Source: a virus. From it: a stretch of 64,000 nucleotides of DNA. The position numbers and the translations under genes are program-made. The DNA lies in IMG/VR virus record IMGVR_UViG_3300046463_000548, positions 89,707-153,706 of that record, one strand, 5' to 3'. The notes under the pieces are model-generated. The model was not told the DNA's origin. It was given only the letters and a program-made list of their open reading frames with translations, and made no database searches. Position 1 is the first letter of the stretch. Each line of letters begins with the position of its first letter. Of the stretch, positions 8,927-18,312 are shown piece after piece.

Positions 8927-8972
8927 CTCTTATAGACCTCAGGAAGATGCTATGAAATTAAAGCGAATCACC

Positions 8973-11183
8973 TCATCTGTAGCGCTGGCCGTAGCGGTTA
9001 GCCATACCGGAACGTGACGCAAATCCTGGCATTGGCATGCCCACTCGATTGCCGTCGTAGTTGTACTTTCGAGCCTCAGACAAGCGCTCCATGACCTTTT
9101 CGTTATGGATGCATTTAGTCAGCAGCACAATCGCCCGCCAGATATCGTCCGTGGTGTGTTCGCCCTTTTCGGGTGCCCGCGTCGGGCCCGCATCGCGAAC
9201 GGTCACTGCCTGCAACAGGAAGTGAGCCACGGGCTTATTCATCATTTCCGTACGGTAGTTCTCCACGCGTCCGTCCAAGATGAAATCGATGTCTATTTGC
9301 TGGACTGTCGGCAGTATCAGGTTCTTGTTCTCGAACATCGCACGTGTCGCCTCAAAGTCGGCACGCTTTGGCGAATACTGCTTTGGCAGGGTCCGGGGTT
9401 TTCCATCCGGATTCAAGCCCATGTCCTGACGTATGCGGTACAGCAAGTCAATCGACTGCCACTGGTCGGCACCGAGCCCCACGGCGTTCAGGTCCTTTGC
9501 CAACTTCAAAATCACTTCCTGATATAACAGGTTGAAGTTGATCTTTCGGCCGTCCGTAGGCATACATTCAAGAATCGTGGATACGATGGTCTTGCCCGTA
9601 TCGAAATCGTAGTGCCCACCAGTAATCACGAATGAGTTGTTGGTGTGCCCCGCGTCGATTGCGATCACGGAGGGGTAGCGGAACGTTCTGATCTTCTCGA
9701 TCTTTCCGTAGACCTCGCCCGCGATGTCGTACTGGTAAATGAAGTTGTGACTGTTGTTGCCGTTGACGAAAATTCCTTCCTTCATCGTAGACGGCTGGAT
9801 AAAACGCGAGTGCACCGCTGGAGGGTTCGCGCCCCAATCTCGCTCTGCTTTTTCATAATTAGAGTTATAAGCAGCGACGATCATTGGTGATTGTCGTGTG
9901 AAACCTGGGTTCACTTCCCAGGTTGGCAAGTTAATGCCTAAGATGGTTTCACGTCCTACGTCTGTCTCTTTCGATTCCTTCAGCAGGCGCATCATCTTGT
10001 CGCGCATGGAGTAGGGTGAGGACACATTGAAGAGAACAGGTTTCGGGCAGGTGAAGTAGCCTTGCTTCATCAGGCTCTCATACACCATGTTCATCGTACC
10101 GAGACTTGTGAAAAGCGATTTGTGAGCTTCGTCAGCGTTGGCACGCTCCGAAGTCTCGTCTTCTTCCGTGTCGCCCTTCGGCAAAGGGAAGAGACCCAAC
10201 TCGTCCAGACCGGCGAAGATTCGCGTGTCACCACGGAGAACCGTTGAGCGCGGTCCAGACGGGTAGATAAAGAGGTTCCGGTGGTGGAATCGCATGTACT
10301 CGGTTGATACCTTGTACAGTTCCTTGCCGTATTTCTCTTTGTAGTGATCCATGATTTCGAAGTACTGCTGGAACCACACAGAGTCTTCGATAATCTTTTT
10401 ATACGGTGCCCACATCAAACCACGGGCTTTGCCAAACGTCAGGCTGACGAACGTACCCGTAAGTTCGGTTGACGACTGCATCAGCTTTGTGAGCGTAGCA
10501 ATCGGCGGGAATTTCAGATGCTTGTGCGTCAAGTACGACGAGTACATGGCCAGAGTCAGCGACTTACCGGAACGCTGACCTAGGACGTTCGCCAACTGGA
10601 TATAGTCGTTCAGACCATACTTACGTTTCAGCAGACGCTTCGACCGGCCGCAGTCAGGACACTTTCCCTTTTCCAGCAGTACGAGGTGGCGGGTGAGCTT
10701 ACGGGTGTCGTAGTCCACCGGCACATTGTGGACATCTAGCCATTCTTTCTTCGAGCAGCAGGGGCACACTTCACCGAAGAGCATCAACCCAATCCACATT
10801 TGCCGTGCGAACGGTGGATTGATCTTCTCGCCAAGAAGGTTGAAGCAGTAATCGAAGAAGTTTTTCGCCATCTTCAGATCGCGAGTATCAATCTTCAGAT
10901 CGTGCAGGGTCCCGGTCTCGTGATCCTCCGCCTCGTGCATGTAGCGACGGATGTCGAAGTCATCAATAGGGGAGCCGTCCGTGTCGTACCCGCCATCCTT
11001 GATGATATATTCCGTGTCCTTAACTTCCTTGACCTTGACGCCCCTTGGTGTGCTCTTGATCCGCTTTTTCTGAATGTCCTCCATCTGACTATCCGACAGG
11101 AGCATCGGAAACAGAATGTCGGCTTTTGCCTTCATCAAGCGAGTCGTCGCATCGTCTACCTGGCTATAATCTACCTTTCTCAT
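8973..11183 (-). CDS. Terminase large subunit (DNA packaging ATPase and nuclease)
   Basis: A 736-residue protein, somewhat longer than T4 gp17. An N-terminal part carries a four-cysteine zinc site (VCPCCSKKEW and KCPDCGRSKR) at about residues 135-185. The ATPase has a Walker A-type VLGQRSGKSLTLA near residue 205 and Walker B IFAGLDELGLF near residue 320. The nuclease domain begins with VIAIDAGHTNNSFVITGG near residue 510 and continues with LGADQWQSIDLLYRI. It powers DNA into the procapsid through the portal and cuts concatemers. The zinc site before the ATPase is distinctive. Confidence 0.9.
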   Translation of the reverse strand: MRKVDYSQVDDATTRLMKAKADILFPMLLSDSQMEDIQKKRIKSTPRGVKVKEVKDTEYIIKDGGYDTDGSPIDDFDIRRYMHEAEDHETGTLHDLKIDTRDLKMAKNFFDYCFNLLGEKINPPFARQMWIGLMLFGEVCPCCSKKEWLDVHNVPVDYDTRKLTRHLVLLEKGKCPDCGRSKRLLKRKYGLNDYIQLANVLGQRSGKSLTLAMYSSYLTHKHLKFPPIATLTKLMQSSTELTGTFVSLTFGKARGLMWAPYKKIIEDSVWFQQYFEIMDHYKEKYGKELYKVSTEYMRFHHRNLFIYPSGPRSTVLRGDTRIFAGLDELGLFPLPKGDTEEDETSERANADEAHKSLFTSLGTMNMVYESLMKQGYFTCPKPVLFNVSSPYSMRDKMMRLLKESKETDVGRETILGINLPTWEVNPGFTRQSPMIVAAYNSNYEKAERDWGANPPAVHSRFIQPSTMKEGIFVNGNNSHNFIYQYDIAGEVYGKIEKIRTFRYPSVIAIDAGHTNNSFVITGGHYDFDTGKTIVSTILECMPTDGRKINFNLLYQEVILKLAKDLNAVGLGADQWQSIDLLYRIRQDMGLNPDGKPRTLPKQYSPKRADFEATRAMFENKNLILPTVQQIDIDFILDGRVENYRTEMMNKPVAHFLLQAVTVRDAGPTRAPEKGEHTTDDIWRAIVLLTKCIHNEKVMERLSEARKYNYDGNRVGMPMPGFASRSGMANRYGQRYR

Positions 11184-11185
11184 GA

Positions 11186-11893
11186 TCAGTCCAGTTGTTC
11201 AGACTCTTCGCTGATTGGTTTTCGTTTAGGCTTCGACGTTACCGGCTGCGGCTGCGTTGATGCTGATCGGCGCTCCGGTTCTGTTGGGTGGAGTATCATC
11301 ACTTCCTTTTTGGGAGTGATCGAGCCGACGAGTTCAGGAACGAGCGTTTCCGGCACGCCCATGTATTTCGCGATGAACTGTGCCATCCGGTAGCCGTGTG
11401 CGTACCGCATCATTTTTTCGAACTGCGCGAACGGCTCCTGATCAATAGGGGCGTCCAGTGTTCGCTGAAGCACGTCCATCGCCTGCGTGGTGCCCGCACT
11501 GACAGCCAGCACCTTGGGACCCATTTCCTTCGTGAAGAAGGAATAGACCTTTTCAATGTTGGGCGTCAGCTTAGGCGGCAGTTCCTTCGCGTACAGCTTG
11601 AGCTTCTTTTCAACTTCGCCGTTCACCACTTCCAGAGTGGTTGGTTGCACGCCTTGTTTAAGCGTATCCACCGACTCAGCGAACGATGGGCTTAGATGAA
11701 AAAAGAAGCGCGAGCGTTTCTTTTGCTGCTTGTTCTTTTCGGGCTTTGGTTTGCGCTTCGGGGCAGGGTCATCTGCAGCACGCTTCGCTGACGGCGTTGC
11801 GTACGCAATGTTAGCAATGGCCGAAAGCACGTCATCTGCATCCTGCTCCTGCTTCCTTGTCTGAAGAACCAAATAACTGCTGCTTCCGGCCAT
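11186..11893 (-). CDS. Hypothetical protein upstream of the large terminase
   Basis: A 235-residue protein with basic disordered ends (KRKPKPEKNKQQKKRSR near residue 45 and PKRKPISEESEQLD at the end) and a helical middle part. It is two bases from the terminase gene on the same strand. Phage small terminase subunits often lie here, so it is a positional candidate, but no helix-turn-helix is obvious. Confidence 0.65.
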   Translation of the reverse strand: MAGSSSYLVLQTRKQEQDADDVLSAIANIAYATPSAKRAADDPAPKRKPKPEKNKQQKKRSRFFFHLSPSFAESVDTLKQGVQPTTLEVVNGEVEKKLKLYAKELPPKLTPNIEKVYSFFTKEMGPKVLAVSAGTTQAMDVLQRTLDAPIDQEPFAQFEKMMRYAHGYRMAQFIAKYMGVPETLVPELVGSITPKKEVMILHPTEPERRSASTQPQPVTSKPKRKPISEESEQLD

Positions 11894-11898
11894 TTCGT

Positions 11899-13317
11899 TT
11901 ATTCCTCGTCGCTCTCTGCGGTCTTGCCAGCCTGACGTGTCAGGCTGAACAGTTCTTCTGCCTTGCCGGACCGCATCTGTTTGAAACAGTATTTCCGCAA
12001 GTCAAACGGCTTGTAGCCGAGTTGATTACAGATTTCCGTTTTCTGTGCCTTGTCGCCCAGAATCCATTGCTTCAGAGTCAGCCAATGAACAGGCTTGGCT
12101 GTCGGTCCAAAACCGTCGATGTTGACCTTCAGCTTCTTGCGGTCGTTACCGACAATCTGTCCCGTCAACTGCATGTAGTACAGCGTGTCGAACACAGGAT
12201 CGATACCGCGAGCCTCACCCTTTTGGTCTTCAACCCAAAGGCGAATCCAGACCTTGCGATCTGGTAGCGAAAGCTTGTTCTTCTTGTTCTGGATACGCAC
12301 GTAGCGGTAGCGGTCCACGCCTTTACCATCGGCAGACTTCTCGATTTCGCGGCGCTCTTCCTTGTCCAACTGACCATTGAACGGAAAGCCTGAGGTCAGC
12401 GACGTGAACCATGAGCGCGCGTCACTGTAAAACTTGAGCGCGTTACCGCACGCTTCCTTTTCCTTCGGTCCATACATGGCCATCGGAATTTCGCGCAACT
12501 GGTTCAGGCCGTACAGCGCGACCATCTTGTCAGCCATGCGCGCCTTGATCCGGGGCAGGTGCTTTGCGTAGAATCGTGCGTGAACACCCAGCGAGTTATC
12601 TACTTCTTCCTCGTCGTTCGAATCCGGATTCAGCGCAGGCCACGAGTCCATAATGATCAGGCCCTGGAGTTTGCCGTCTTTGGCTTTAACCCACAGACCC
12701 TTACCGTATTTCCGGCGCATGGTTGCATCTGCAACATCGCCTACCATCGCTTTGTGTTTCTTGTTGTCCTCATCGAACACGAGCCACCACTCATCACCAA
12801 CGTAGCGCTTGTCCGGTAGCATCTTCAGCGTCGAGTGAAACCAGTTGAAGAACCGTTCGCCAGACTTCGGGCTCATGTAACGAACGCGAGGTGTGATCAC
12901 CCACTTGCCGCTGGTCTTGTCCTTCTTGCCGAAGAGTTGGTCGGTCGTGAGGTTCACGCCCATCGTGCGCAGAATGTTCGACACGTACGGAATCGAATTG
13001 CGCGTTGAGCCTTCTGCGTCGGCAAAGACGATCATGTCGATGTTTTCCTGCACGGCCGATGCCATCACGTTCACTGCCGCAGTCGTCTTCGATGACTGCT
13101 CGAAGCCCGCGCCACCGTACATTGCCGGACGGACACCGCCACCCAACAGGTGGTCATAACACAGCAGGCCGGTTGACATCGGCTCCGAGACATCATTGAT
13201 GTCTGTATCGAGACCTTGCCGAGCACCGACCTCGTCAAGCGTGTCGTTGATCATCCCCGAAATATCGAAGTATGATGTTTCCTGTGTTGCTTCTTTCGCA
13301 ACTTTTTTCGTCGCCAT
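11899..13317 (-). CDS. RecA/UvsX-like recombinase
   Basis: A 472-residue strand-exchange ATPase. The Walker A site is GGAGFEQSSKTTAA near residue 70, a variant like the phage UvsX forms. It follows LLCYDHLLGGGVRPAMYG, the RecA-type substrate loop, and precedes DMIVFADAEGSTRN with the catalytic acidic residue. The Walker B region is around GLIIMDSWPAL near residue 215. It lies next to the gp32-like gene, as expected for partners in recombination-dependent replication. The acidic C-terminus (TAESDEE) is also typical. Confidence 0.85.
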   Translation of the reverse strand: MATKKVAKEATQETSYFDISGMINDTLDEVGARQGLDTDINDVSEPMSTGLLCYDHLLGGGVRPAMYGGAGFEQSSKTTAAVNVMASAVQENIDMIVFADAEGSTRNSIPYVSNILRTMGVNLTTDQLFGKKDKTSGKWVITPRVRYMSPKSGERFFNWFHSTLKMLPDKRYVGDEWWLVFDEDNKKHKAMVGDVADATMRRKYGKGLWVKAKDGKLQGLIIMDSWPALNPDSNDEEEVDNSLGVHARFYAKHLPRIKARMADKMVALYGLNQLREIPMAMYGPKEKEACGNALKFYSDARSWFTSLTSGFPFNGQLDKEERREIEKSADGKGVDRYRYVRIQNKKNKLSLPDRKVWIRLWVEDQKGEARGIDPVFDTLYYMQLTGQIVGNDRKKLKVNIDGFGPTAKPVHWLTLKQWILGDKAQKTEICNQLGYKPFDLRKYCFKQMRSGKAEELFSLTRQAGKTAESDEE

Positions 13318-13340
13318 TCAATGCACCTGAGTTTGGGGTA

Positions 13341-13382
13341 CAAAAGAAAAGGCCCGCAGCCCTCAAGAGAGGGTCACGGGCC
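13341..13382 (-). terminator. Rho-independent terminator after the gp32-like gene
   Basis: Minus-strand hairpin: GGCCCG (13382-13377) with CGGGCC (13356-13351), inner pair CCCTC/GAGGG, followed by TTTTCTTTTG. It ends the gp32-like gene and separates it from the recombinase gene. Confidence 0.85.
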
Positions 13383-13406
13383 GGGTTTCAATCGAGGGAC
13401 TAACGA

Positions 13407-14912
13407 TCAATCGTCTAGGTCGTCGTCATCCTCATCACGGGCAGGCTTACGCTTCGAACTGCGCTTAGGAGCGGGTTCGTCGTCTTCATCTTCATCCGGA
13501 TCGGGACGGCGTTTCTTCGAGGTGCGCTTCGGTGCCGGTTCGTCGTCTTCGTCTTCGTCATCGCGGGACGCTTTGCCACGCTTCTTGGGCGGCTCGTCGT
13601 CTTCATCTTCGTCGTCTTCATCCGGATCAGGGCGACGCTTCTTGTTCGACTTCGACTTGGCGCTCACGCCTTCGTCGTCCTCGTCTTCGTCTGAATCGTC
13701 ATCCCCGTCATCGTCGTCTTCCTCAGAGGCACGTTTTGAGCGACCCTTGGCTGAACTGGCGCTGCTTGTGCCGGTCTTGCCTTTGCCACGACGCGGTTCA
13801 TCGTCATCATCGTCTTGATCGTCATCGTCTTCATCCTCATCGCGCGATGATTTCGAACCACGCTTCTTGGGCGGCTCATCCTCATCGTCCAGATCGTCGT
13901 CATCGTCATCACGCGACGGCTTACCGCGCTTTTTCGAAGCGGGTTCGTCGTCGTCATCCTCATCCTCATCCGGGTCGGGGCGGCGCTTGCTGCTACGCTT
14001 GGGGCGATCTTCTTCGTCCTCGTCTTCATCTTCGTCAGATGAACGACGCTTGCTGCGCTTCGGCTGCTCGTCCTCGTCGTCCTCGTCTTCGTCACGCTTC
14101 TTCGAACGTTGCTTGCGCTTCGGTTCGTCATCGAGTTCGATACCGGCGCGTTTGCAGAACCCTTCAAAGTCGCGCTTGACTTCTTCGTCGGTCTGCTCGG
14201 TGACCAGATTCGACGTGTCGTAGCGGAGAAGTGCCAGTTCTTCTTCGGTCAGCGGCGTGCGCTCGCCCAACTGAATCTGATACTGATCAGCCGGTGACTT
14301 CTCACCGTCGTAATAGATGCGAACATCGCAACCGTATGCTTCGTCGGCAACGCTGTAGGCTTTGCTACCTGACTTCTTCGAACGAACGACGTTCAGCCCC
14401 TTGAGTTCCTTCACCTTCTCAACGAGTGAAGGGGGCATTGCAAACACCGTCCATGGCGTCCACGTGTCCGAATCCTTGTCCTTGAATCCCGACTCGCGCT
14501 CTGCACGCGTGGGCTTCGTCAGAGTTGACGGAGCCTGACGTTGTGCCGAGCGCAACAGGAAGTCCGCATAGAACTTCTTGTTGATCTGGATCGTCATCTT
14601 CTCTTTCGCTACACCCTCGTCCTTCTCTTTCTGCCAGAGCGCGAACCAAGGATCGTAGATCGTGGAATCGAACGAGCCAGACTGCGGGTCCCACGAGCGA
14701 AGATTGACCGGGAATTTCCCCTTGCCGCCGCCGTCCTTCTTCTTGTAATTAACCCAGCCGGTTGCATAGCTGTTCAGTCCGCCATACAGTCGCCCCGTTA
14801 CCCATTTCTTTTCAGGAAGCTTGAGTAGGTTGACCAGGTCAGTTACCTTGACCTTTTCTGAGCGCGAGTTTGTCTTAGCGTCGTCAAAAGAGACGCTTCG
14901 TTGCTTAGCCAT
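13407..14912 (-). CDS. Candidate ssDNA-binding protein (gp32-like role) with very long acidic repeat tail
   Basis: A 501-residue protein. Residues 1 to about 270 form a basic-aromatic domain (KLPEKKWVTGRLYGGLNS, GWVNYKKKDGGGKGKFPVN) and residues 270-501 are a repeat tail of Asp/Glu runs alternating with units such as PAPKRSSKRKP. Acidic tails are a hallmark of SSB and gp32 proteins for partner docking, but this one is far longer than usual. It has its own late-type promoter (14947-14953), a strong AAAGGA site and a terminator, and it follows the sigma gene and precedes UvsX. The DNA-binding role is inferred from context and tail; I cannot confirm an OB fold. Confidence 0.6.
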   Translation of the reverse strand: MAKQRSVSFDDAKTNSRSEKVKVTDLVNLLKLPEKKWVTGRLYGGLNSYATGWVNYKKKDGGGKGKFPVNLRSWDPQSGSFDSTIYDPWFALWQKEKDEGVAKEKMTIQINKKFYADFLLRSAQRQAPSTLTKPTRAERESGFKDKDSDTWTPWTVFAMPPSLVEKVKELKGLNVVRSKKSGSKAYSVADEAYGCDVRIYYDGEKSPADQYQIQLGERTPLTEEELALLRYDTSNLVTEQTDEEVKRDFEGFCKRAGIELDDEPKRKQRSKKRDEDEDDEDEQPKRSKRRSSDEDEDEDEEDRPKRSSKRRPDPDEDEDDDDEPASKKRGKPSRDDDDDDLDDEDEPPKKRGSKSSRDEDEDDDDQDDDDDEPRRGKGKTGTSSASSAKGRSKRASEEDDDDGDDDSDEDEDDEGVSAKSKSNKKRRPDPDEDDEDEDDEPPKKRGKASRDDEDEDDEPAPKRTSKKRRPDPDEDEDDEPAPKRSSKRKPARDEDDDDLDD

Positions 14913-14946
14913 CTGGAAAGTCCTTTGAGGGGAGGGTTACACTATT

Positions 14947-14953
14947 TATTTAC
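14947..14953 (-). promoter_or_regulatory. Late-type promoter motif, gp32-like gene
   Basis: GTAAATA followed by AATAGTGTAACC on the minus strand, 34 bases before the start at 14912. The TAA stop of the preceding gene (Gln codon CAG then TAA) lies inside the motif. Confidence 0.7.
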
Positions 14954-15315
14954 TGCGGAGCAACCGGTTTCATGTGCTCAACACAACTCGTTAAATCTCG
15001 CAACATGTCCAATAAAATCCGCCGTTGTTCAGCAGCGTCCTGCGTTTGAAGCACAGCGTTGAGAGAGACAACCGTTGCTTGAAGCACTGCCTGCTGCTGA
15101 ACGGAGCGCTCATATGCCTTAAGCTTGATTTGCTCAGTGATCAGCGAAACGACGGCGGCCATTTGCTGGTCGTTCAGTTTGTCCATGAGCAGGCGACCCG
15201 CTAGCTCTTCAGCTTGCTTCGCCCGCATCGCATAGTTGGAGACGAGGCTCTTCATCGCAGCTAGCGACAGTTCAAGTGAGGCTTCGCGGCTGTTGTTGCG
15301 TGACTGGAATGTCAT
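14950..15315 (-). CDS. Hypothetical helical protein downstream of the sigma gene
   Basis: A 121-residue all-helical protein starting MTFQSRNNSREASLELSL; its start overlaps the sigma-factor stop (ATGA). The coupling suggests a partner of the sigma factor, such as a co-activator like T4 gp33, but this is only positional. Its stop codon is inside the next promoter motif. Confidence 0.65.
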   Translation of the reverse strand: MTFQSRNNSREASLELSLAAMKSLVSNYAMRAKQAEELAGRLLMDKLNDQQMAAVVSLITEQIKLKAYERSVQQQAVLQATVVSLNAVLQTQDAAEQRRILLDMLRDLTSCVEHMKPVAPQ

Positions 15316-16286
15316 GCATCCTCCAGAACAAACATTCGGAGTATTTCGCGATGCTCAGGACTGACGGTCTCAGGTATGCCCATGGACGCGCGGAGTATCC
15401 CCAGAGGGTCGAGCGGCTTCGTGATGTGCGCAACGTGCTCGATCAACTCTGAGGAAGTGTCTTGCTCGCAGTAGCCGATTACGTCTGAGACGGAATCTCC
15501 AAGCTCTTCAACCAGAGACTCATACGACTGATCGTTCTGTGTCTTGGCTAACTCAGCTACTTCGGATCGGCCGCTCTTAAACCAGTTCTGAATGAACGTC
15601 GTGAGAACACCCTGACGCGCGTCGCACCGGTCAATCGCCCGCGATGTCACCATGAGATAAATCTGCACAATGTCATCGAGCTTGATGTAGTGGTTGTAGT
15701 CCTTGTACGTGGCTTGGGCGGAGTTCAGCGCCAACCGGTAATACTTCTCGGTGATCATCTCCTTCCACTTTTGCGCCTTCTCATACCAGTACTTGACCTG
15801 GAGAATGCAGTTGTAGAGTGAGCCGCCCGTGCGCAGACCAACGGCGCGTTCCATCTGCCACATTTTCGATTTGCGGATCGTCGTGTCCATCTCGACAAAC
15901 GGCGAATGCAGCTTCTCGTAGCCTGCCAGGCAGCGTAGGAAGACCAGGATCAATCCGAATGACAGACCACGGTTCAGGAACATCTTCTTCGCGTGCTCGC
16001 GCGCCTTAACCGTATCCTGCGTTGTCACCAGATTGAAGAGATGGATGGGCAGCTTCGAGCGGTCGTCGCTGGAAAACTTGGTGCTCGATTTGAGCGTCTG
16101 GTTGGAGACAACCTTAGCGATGTAGTTATTGAAGAAAGCTGGACACTCATCGTGTATCGGGGATAGCGCGTTCCATAGGAACATGTCCAGCGTCTGCAAA
16201 TATTCCAAGCTGAGAAGATTCTTTTCGATCTTCTCCCGTATGTTCTTCAGCTTGGAAAATGATTCTGAATGTTCATAGTCCTTCAT
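15312..16286 (-). CDS. Sigma-like factor, probable T4 gp55-type late sigma
   Basis: A 324-residue protein. Residues about 195-250 look like sigma70 region 2: IKLDDIVQIYLMVTSRAIDR, then CDARQGVLTTFIQNWFKSG. This pattern (Asp-x-Ile-x-Gln, Arg-Ala-x-Asp-Arg-x-Asp, Thr-x-Phe-Ile-x-x-Trp) binds core polymerase and the -10 element in sigma70 proteins. There is no clear region 4, as in T4 gp55. The genome has many TATAAATA-like sites (see GTAAATA features), which this factor could read. It overlaps both neighbours by ATGA. N-terminal about 190 residues are helical with no match I recognise. Confidence 0.65.
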   Translation of the reverse strand: MKDYEHSESFSKLKNIREKIEKNLLSLEYLQTLDMFLWNALSPIHDECPAFFNNYIAKVVSNQTLKSSTKFSSDDRSKLPIHLFNLVTTQDTVKAREHAKKMFLNRGLSFGLILVFLRCLAGYEKLHSPFVEMDTTIRKSKMWQMERAVGLRTGGSLYNCILQVKYWYEKAQKWKEMITEKYYRLALNSAQATYKDYNHYIKLDDIVQIYLMVTSRAIDRCDARQGVLTTFIQNWFKSGRSEVAELAKTQNDQSYESLVEELGDSVSDVIGYCEQDTSSELIEHVAHITKPLDPLGILRASMGIPETVSPEHREILRMFVLEDA

Positions 16287-17113
16287 TTTCTACCTTTCGA
16301 TGCCGGACCACGGTTCGCGCGTCCCGGTGCGGATTTCGAGCTTGGCGCTCGCATTGCTGCGGGTGGCGGTTTCACGGCTACGGGCTTCGGTGCTGTTCTG
16401 GGGGCAGTCATCATCGCAGGGGGTGCTGAGCGCGGAGGCTGCGACTTAACGGCTGGTGATTTCTTCGCTGGCGGGTTCTGCATTGACTTCGGAAGCGTGG
16501 ATTGTTTCTTGCCCGGTTTCACTGAACGCTGAACATTCTTCGGCGTGTTGATCTTCACGGGCTTGATCAGTTGCTCCTTGCGTTTGCGTTCTTCCTCTTC
16601 CTTCCGGCGCTTCAACTCGGAAGGCGGAACCTGAATCTCAGGCACACCGATGGGCGACTGGCCCTTCTTAGGAGGCTTCGGTCTTGGCAACTGATCTTTG
16701 ATCTTGTTGTACAGAGCAACAAGGTGCTTGCACTGAGCGGGCCGCATTTGTGGGTTGCGGATCACTGGCAGTTCGCCGTTCGAATATTCGATGTCGGCCG
16801 CCTGCTTGTGATTCAACGCGACTTCCCAACGGTATTTGAAGTCAGCACACGAGCACGAAACAATCACGTGTAGATACGTGTCGAGAAAGATGATGACGGT
16901 CACGTACCGGTTTGGCTTTCCGTTCTTGCCCGTCTTGTTCTTTACGAATTTCTGCTTGTAGTGATCCCAGACCTTTGTTGAGTAGGATGCGGAGGCAACA
17001 TAGCCACGTCCCAGCGAATCCCAGCCCTTTTTCTGGTGCACGATCTTTACGTACTTTGCAGACTCGTGGCGACGTTTGTTAACTCTTTTGACAATCTGGG
17101 GCAGCGTTAGCAT
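16283..17113 (-). CDS. SWIM zinc-finger protein
   Basis: A 276-residue protein with the SWIM signature Cys-x-Cys...Cys-x-His: VIVSCSCADFKYRW near residue 85 and PAQCKHLVALYNKI near residue 127. SWIM fingers bind DNA or proteins. Residues about 145-276 are a basic Pro/Lys/Ala-rich tail. AGAGGT precedes the ATG at 17113. It is translationally coupled to the sigma-like gene, so a role in transcription or DNA binding is plausible. Confidence 0.75.
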   Translation of the reverse strand: MLTLPQIVKRVNKRRHESAKYVKIVHQKKGWDSLGRGYVASASYSTKVWDHYKQKFVKNKTGKNGKPNRYVTVIIFLDTYLHVIVSCSCADFKYRWEVALNHKQAADIEYSNGELPVIRNPQMRPAQCKHLVALYNKIKDQLPRPKPPKKGQSPIGVPEIQVPPSELKRRKEEEERKRKEQLIKPVKINTPKNVQRSVKPGKKQSTLPKSMQNPPAKKSPAVKSQPPRSAPPAMMTAPRTAPKPVAVKPPPAAMRAPSSKSAPGRANRGPASKGRK

Positions 17114-17168
17114 AGTTACCTCTAATGCCTTATGTAGAACATCAAATTACGCTGCCCCGTGCTTCGCT

Positions 17169-18230
17169 CTATGCTTCGTACAAGAAGGTTGTGCCTCCGA
17201 CAAGTTTGCGATTCGCAGACGTTGACTGAACAAAAACCGTGTACTTGCTTGTATCAAAACCTGCATCCCGTGGATTCAGATTGATAGATGCACCATGGGG
17301 CAGACCCAACACCTCACGAGCAGCCGCACCCTCGAACAGGTCACCGGTCTCGCGGTCGAGAATCAGGACTTCTTTCGATGCCTGAATCGTTTCGCGCTTG
17401 GTGAATTCGTAGAAGCCACGACCGATCTTGAAAACAAGGCCGTTATCGAGCACGAACTCCTTGATAGCTCGGTCTGTCGTGACTGGAATGCGTTGGAATC
17501 GCGATGGGTCTGTAGCACGGGCATCGACCGAAGCGAACGTGCCGGTTGCCGGATCACGCTTCATCACCTTGTCGAAGATCGCGGACAGCGAACGGGTCAT
17601 GCGCTTTTCGGCTACGACTTCGGCCTCGTACGTCTGTACCGCTTCCGGACTCACCTGGCTGTAGGCAAGCGCAACCAGCATTTCCGTCGCTTCGCTAAAC
17701 TGCGAGAGACGCAGGTGGGCACCACCAGTTGTCGCTGCAATCGTCTGGTAGAAAGATTCGGCGTACCGGTTGTTGAGAGCCTGCACGCCGTGGATCACGA
17801 CACCCAGATCGAGCAGCGCTTTCGCTTCGGCTCTCCAGTCGATATGTCCAGGGTTATGCGCAAGCATGTGCGGCACATCGTCCCCGATCATGATCAACAG
17901 ACGACGCGAGTCGGGCGTCCACTGCATTTTCGTGCGGGCCTCTTGAAGCACCAGTTCGTAGCATTCGGGCGCGTCACCGCCGTGGGTAGCTTCGACGTTC
18001 TTGACGAAATATGAAACGGCGTTCGGATCGTTCGTCAGTTGCAGGTGCTTCGTCACGTAGGTCCGACCCGCGTCGCAGTAGTCACCGTGCGCGATGATGC
18101 CAACGCGCAGATTGGGAACTTCCTTGAACAGCCGGGTAGCAGTCGCGTCCACACGACGGCGCACCTCAGACAGGCACGGGTACATTGAACCCGTTGTATC
18201 GAAGCTCAGAACAATGTCAATCGGTTGCAT
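17169..18230 (-). CDS. VWA-domain protein (MIDAS type)
   Basis: A 353-residue protein beginning MQPIDIVLSFDTTGSMYPCL; DTTGSM is a MIDAS metal site (Asp-x-Thr-Gly-Ser), followed by a Thr/Gly-Gly-Asp loop (ATHGGDAPECYE near residue 85) and LLIMIGDDVPH. VWA domains bind proteins through a metal ion. The last 150 residues are a separate domain of unknown type. GGAGAATAA precedes the start. A second VWA protein is at 46348-47085. Confidence 0.8.
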   Translation of the reverse strand: MQPIDIVLSFDTTGSMYPCLSEVRRRVDATATRLFKEVPNLRVGIIAHGDYCDAGRTYVTKHLQLTNDPNAVSYFVKNVEATHGGDAPECYELVLQEARTKMQWTPDSRRLLIMIGDDVPHMLAHNPGHIDWRAEAKALLDLGVVIHGVQALNNRYAESFYQTIAATTGGAHLRLSQFSEATEMLVALAYSQVSPEAVQTYEAEVVAEKRMTRSLSAIFDKVMKRDPATGTFASVDARATDPSRFQRIPVTTDRAIKEFVLDNGLVFKIGRGFYEFTKRETIQASKEVLILDRETGDLFEGAAAREVLGLPHGASINLNPRDAGFDTSKYTVFVQSTSANRKLVGGTTFLYEA

Positions 18231-18255
18231 TTATTCTCCAGGGAAGGGAGTTCGA

Positions 18256-18312
18256 TCAGAACAGGCGGAAGAACACGCCGAACCACAGCATGCAAATTGT
18301 GTAGAAGCGCAT
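18256..18312 (-). CDS. Possible 18-residue hydrophobic peptide
   Basis: MRFYTICMLWFGVFFRLF, starting at a TGATG junction with the 43-residue gene upstream, so re-initiation is possible. It is almost all hydrophobic and could sit in the membrane. So short that coding status is doubtful. Confidence 0.3.
   Translation of the reverse strand: MRFYTICMLWFGVFFRLF

Noticed and set aside
13321-14223. Several long open frames opposite the gp32-like gene, with serine or arginine runs
   Set aside because: They are shadows of the Asp/Glu codon repeats; composition is extreme and no start signals exist.
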